Both the position numbers and the translations under genes were made by a program. A stretch of 64,000 nt of DNA, taken from Pseudomonadota bacterium. GTDB taxonomy: Bacteria > Desulfobacterota > Binatia > Binatales > Binataceae. This document shows positions 61,698 to 64,000 of this stretch, in pieces. The notes under the pieces were generated by a model. It saw only the letters and a list, made by a program, of their open reading frames with translations. It was not told the DNA's origin and made no database searches. Location: assembly GCA_021324855.1 (NCBI GenBank), contig JAJPIG010000013.1, positions 124,001 through 188,000 on the forward strand, given 5' to 3'. Numbering within the stretch: the first letter of the stretch is position 1; each line of letters opens with the position of its first letter.

Positions 61698-64000
61698 GTC
61701 TGTTTGCTCCTTCATTGGGTTGGAGACCGCCGCCGTTTGCGTGATGGAAGTAGCTTCCGTTCAGGTGGCCGTTGCGAGTCGTCAGTTCAAGACGCGAGGG
61801 TTCTGCCGGTCCGATTGATCTCGCGAGATATTCCGCCCATTCGATATGACCGAGTGCGCGGAGCCACTCGACGGACCATGATCGCCCGTGCGAGGCGATC
61901 AGTTTCCGAGCTTCGAGGATGTCCGCCTTCGAGCCGGCGCCGATGAAGGCGAGCGTCGCGGGTCCGAGTGCCAGCTCGAAGAGCCGCCGTCCGGCAGGCG
62001 ATAGATAGTAGTATTGCCGCTTGGGCACAGCAGTCGCGACGATTTCGATCTGTCGCTCGGTGAGGCCGAATTTCCGATACAGCTCACTGATCGCTGGGTT
62101 CTGCGCTTCCGGGTTGGGCAGGAGAACCTTGGTCGGGCAGGATTCCAGGATCACGTCGCGGATTGGCGAGTTGGCGACCTCGGTGAGACTCTGGGTGGCT
62201 AGCACGACGGCGGCGTTCTTCTTGCGTAGGGTGCGCAGCCACTCTTCGACCTTTGCGCCGAAGGTCCCGTTGGCGAGCATCACCCACGCCTCGTCCAAAA
62301 CGAGCAGCGTCGGCCGTCCGTCCAACCGTCCGTCGATGCGATGAAACAGGTAGGTGAGGACTGGGAGCAGAGTTTTCTCGCCCATCGCCATCAGCGCCTC
62401 GATCTCGAAGATGATGAAGCGCGATTCTTCGACTCCGTCGCGGTCGGCATCAAGAAAGCGCCCCATCGGGCCGTGCACCGAATAGAAGTTAAGCCCGTCG
62501 CGCAGCGTCTGGTCCTGGATGAGGCGAATCAGGTCGGTGATGGTGCGCGCGTCGGACTCGCTTTCGCCAAGCAGCTCAAGCGCGCGCCAGAGCGCCTTGC
62601 GATGCTGCGGAAGGATCGTGACACCCTGCAGGGCGAGCAGCATCTCCAGCCATTCGACCGCCCAGGTGCTCTCGAATTCGTTGTCGACGCGGGCGAGCGG
62701 GCAGAAGGCGATTTCGTTCTCGCCCAGGTCGTAGTGCCGGCCGCCCGCTGCCGCAGTGAGCACGAATGCCGAGAGTCCTTTGTCGAAACAGAAGACCTGG
62801 GCGTCCGGGTAGCGGAAGAATTGCGCGATCAGGAGGCCGAGTAGTGTGGATTTGCCGGAGCCGGTGGGACCGAAGATCAGCGTGTGGCCAACGTCGCCGA
62901 CGTGGAGGTTCAGGCGGAAGGGCGTGCTGCCGGTCGTGGCGGCATAGATGAGCGGCGGACTGTTCTCGGGGTAGAAAGGGCATGGGTTCGTCTCTTGGCC
63001 CGCCCATACGCTGGTCGTAGGAATGAGGTCGGCGAGGTTGCGGGTGTGGATGAGCGGGCGTCTGACGTTGCGGTAGCCGTGGCCTGGGAGCGAGGCGAGC
63101 CAGGCTTCGTTGGCGTTGACGTGCTCGATGAGCGCTGGAAAGCCATGATGCTGGAGTTGCTTGGCGACCTCGCGCGCGTTGGCGTCGGCGACGCCAGGAT
63201 CTTCGTCGATGACTATGATGGCGCTAGTGTAATAGCCGAAGCGCACCCGGCATGAGCTGGCCTCGGCCAGCGCCTCGTCGGCGTCGTGGGCCATCGCTAC
63301 CGCGTCGCGGTTCTCGAAGCTCTGCGCGGCGCCGTTACTGAAGACCTGCTTGATCATGCCGCCGAGGCCGTGGCGCTTCTGGAACCAGTTGCGGCGCTGG
63401 ATTTTGAGCGCGCGCTCGGCCTCGGCCGGGTCGAGGAACATGAAGCGGGTGGACCAGCGATATGGAATAGCGAGTTCGTCGAGGAAAGCGGTGACCTCCG
63501 GCCATGAGGCGAGCGGAAAGCCGGCGATTGAGATAGGTCGAATATGAAGATCGTCGAGCATGGGACGGAAACCCGCGTGGAACTCGTGGCAGCCCAGCAA
63601 CACGTCCAGATAGCTTCCGTCCTCGGACGACCGGATTGGCTCCCGGCCTCCGGTGATGCAGGCATTCAAATGCGCGAGCAGAGTCGCGTCGTCCATGCGC
63701 GCGAGCGCGAGGCGGGCGCTGAGGGCGTCTTCGTACTCGGCGAGGCTCCGCTTGAAAAACTCGAGCGTCTGCTCCCAGTTGGTGCGCCGTGTGATGCTCT
63801 CGAAGAGCAGTCCTGCCGCGCGCGATTGCATCTCGGTCGGGGGCGTCCACGTTAGCGTAAGCGCGAGCTCACTCTCGAAATACCGCCCTTCGGCGGTGTG
63901 ATGGCGCCGCCGCTCTTCGTCGATGAGAGCGGTAACCGGGTCGGGGAAGGCGCCGCGCTCCGGATATCCGGCGCTGGGGTGGCGGACCAGATCGACGTTC
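61681..64000 (-). CDS. trbE: Conjugation ATPase TrbE/VirB4 (partial, 5' end outside window)
   Basis: At least 772 residues of the type IV secretion ATPase that powers pilus assembly. The CagE/TrbE N-terminal domain is visible (RFMFLDPAEAERALKIQRRNWFQKRHGLGGMIKQV), then the P-loop domain with Walker A GPTGSGKST, LLVLDEAWVML (Walker B) and LRKKNAAVVLATQSLTEVANSPI. The frame remains open to the window edge (reading back through NVDLVRHPSAGYPERGAFPDPV), so the true start lies outside; the ATG at 63,831 is internal. It would be followed downstream, in transcription order, by trbJ, the trbK-like gene and trbL. Confidence 0.93.
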   Translation of the reverse strand, partial: NVDLVRHPSAGYPERGAFPDPVTALIDEERRRHHTAEGRYFESELALTLTWTPPTEMQSRAAGLLFESITRRTNWEQTLEFFKRSLAEYEDALSARLALARMDDATLLAHLNACITGGREPIRSSEDGSYLDVLLGCHEFHAGFRPMLDDLHIRPISIAGFPLASWPEVTAFLDELAIPYRWSTRFMFLDPAEAERALKIQRRNWFQKRHGLGGMIKQVFSNGAAQSFENRDAVAMAHDADEALAEASSCRVRFGYYTSAIIVIDEDPGVADANAREVAKQLQHHGFPALIEHVNANEAWLASLPGHGYRNVRRPLIHTRNLADLIPTTSVWAGQETNPCPFYPENSPPLIYAATTGSTPFRLNLHVGDVGHTLIFGPTGSGKSTLLGLLIAQFFRYPDAQVFCFDKGLSAFVLTAAAGGRHYDLGENEIAFCPLARVDNEFESTWAVEWLEMLLALQGVTILPQHRKALWRALELLGESESDARTITDLIRLIQDQTLRDGLNFYSVHGPMGRFLDADRDGVEESRFIIFEIEALMAMGEKTLLPVLTYLFHRIDGRLDGRPTLLVLDEAWVMLANGTFGAKVEEWLRTLRKKNAAVVLATQSLTEVANSPIRDVILESCPTKVLLPNPEAQNPAISELYRKFGLTERQIEIVATAVPKRQYYYLSPAGRRLFELALGPATLAFIGAGSKADILEARKLIASHGRSWSVEWLRALGHIEWAEYLARSIGPAEPSRLELTTRNGHLNGSYFHHANGGGLQPNEGANRHETIT

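Overview
The window appears to be a chromosomal stretch of a GC-rich bacterium that carries, from a tRNA-Gly gene to its right edge, a large integrated conjugative element. The chromosomal part mixes formate dehydrogenase maturation genes, two amidohydrolases, two class III CoA transferases, a luciferase-like monooxygenase, hot-dog thioesterase/hydratase proteins and a vestigial urease locus. That combination is reminiscent of uncultivated soil lineages such as Candidatus Binatota (Desulfobacterota_B). The lineage is an inference from gene content; no marker gene here fixes it.

Layout, chromosomal side (1-30,620). 1-1,573 holds the 3' end of a formate dehydrogenase catalytic subunit followed by fdsD and fdhD. 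1,654-9,841 holds a radical SAM protein, an SH3 protein, small membrane proteins, an MFS carrier, thiE, an MltD-like transglycosylase and moeA. 10,132-13,667 has ispF, a repeat-rich intergenic region, two metal-dependent amidohydrolases and an FmdB-type zinc ribbon. 13,773-17,073 is a complete ECF vitamin transporter (S component, fused double ATPase, T component). 17,154-21,722 is a forward run of a YciI-like gene, two CaiB/BaiF CoA transferases, a Pro-specific M24 aminopeptidase and mscL. 21,728-28,411 is a tightly packed reverse-strand run of eight genes: LLM monooxygenase, MaoC, FlK-like thioesterase, cytochrome c, HIT, dCMP deaminase, site-2 protease, and a fusion of a conserved uncharacterised domain with a SAM hydrolase. 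28,541-30,541 is a decayed urease operon: frameshifted ureA, no ureB, a C-terminal third of ureC, a ureE'-'ureG chimera, and ureD.

Element side (30,621-64,000, open to the right). A tRNA-Gly(CCC) is immediately followed by a convergent tyrosine integrase whose last codons lie inside the tRNA, then an AlpA/excisionase-like protein, a CGNR regulator and a sigma-54 activator without a sensor domain. A forward cargo block (34,539-37,852) contains an AbiTii-domain protein, a protein-tyrosine-phosphatase-like protein and two unrecognised proteins. Next come a truncated ardC copy, an AbiEi-like gene interrupted by one stop codon, an intact ardC and ssb.

The largest block (41,659-55,783) is a reverse-strand, almost gapless run: winged-helix regulator, zinc-ribbon plus nucleoside-deoxyribosyltransferase-like protein, hsdR, hsdS, antitoxin, PIN toxin, hsdM, OLD-family nuclease, YhaO-like nuclease and YhaN-like ATPase. 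A HEPN (Apea-like) protein diverges from it across a palindromic operator candidate. A NucS-like nuclease, an unknown protein and an ORF6N protein follow, then the start of a P-type conjugation cluster (trbL, trbK-like, trbJ, trbE/virB4) that runs off the window.

The main biological story is an integrative conjugative element whose cargo looks like a stacked anti-phage/anti-plasmid island: type I restriction with an embedded toxin-antitoxin pair, several nucleases and a putative NAD/nucleotide-acting effector, under one local regulator. Anti-restriction (ArdC) and SSB genes of the kind used during transfer sit beside it.
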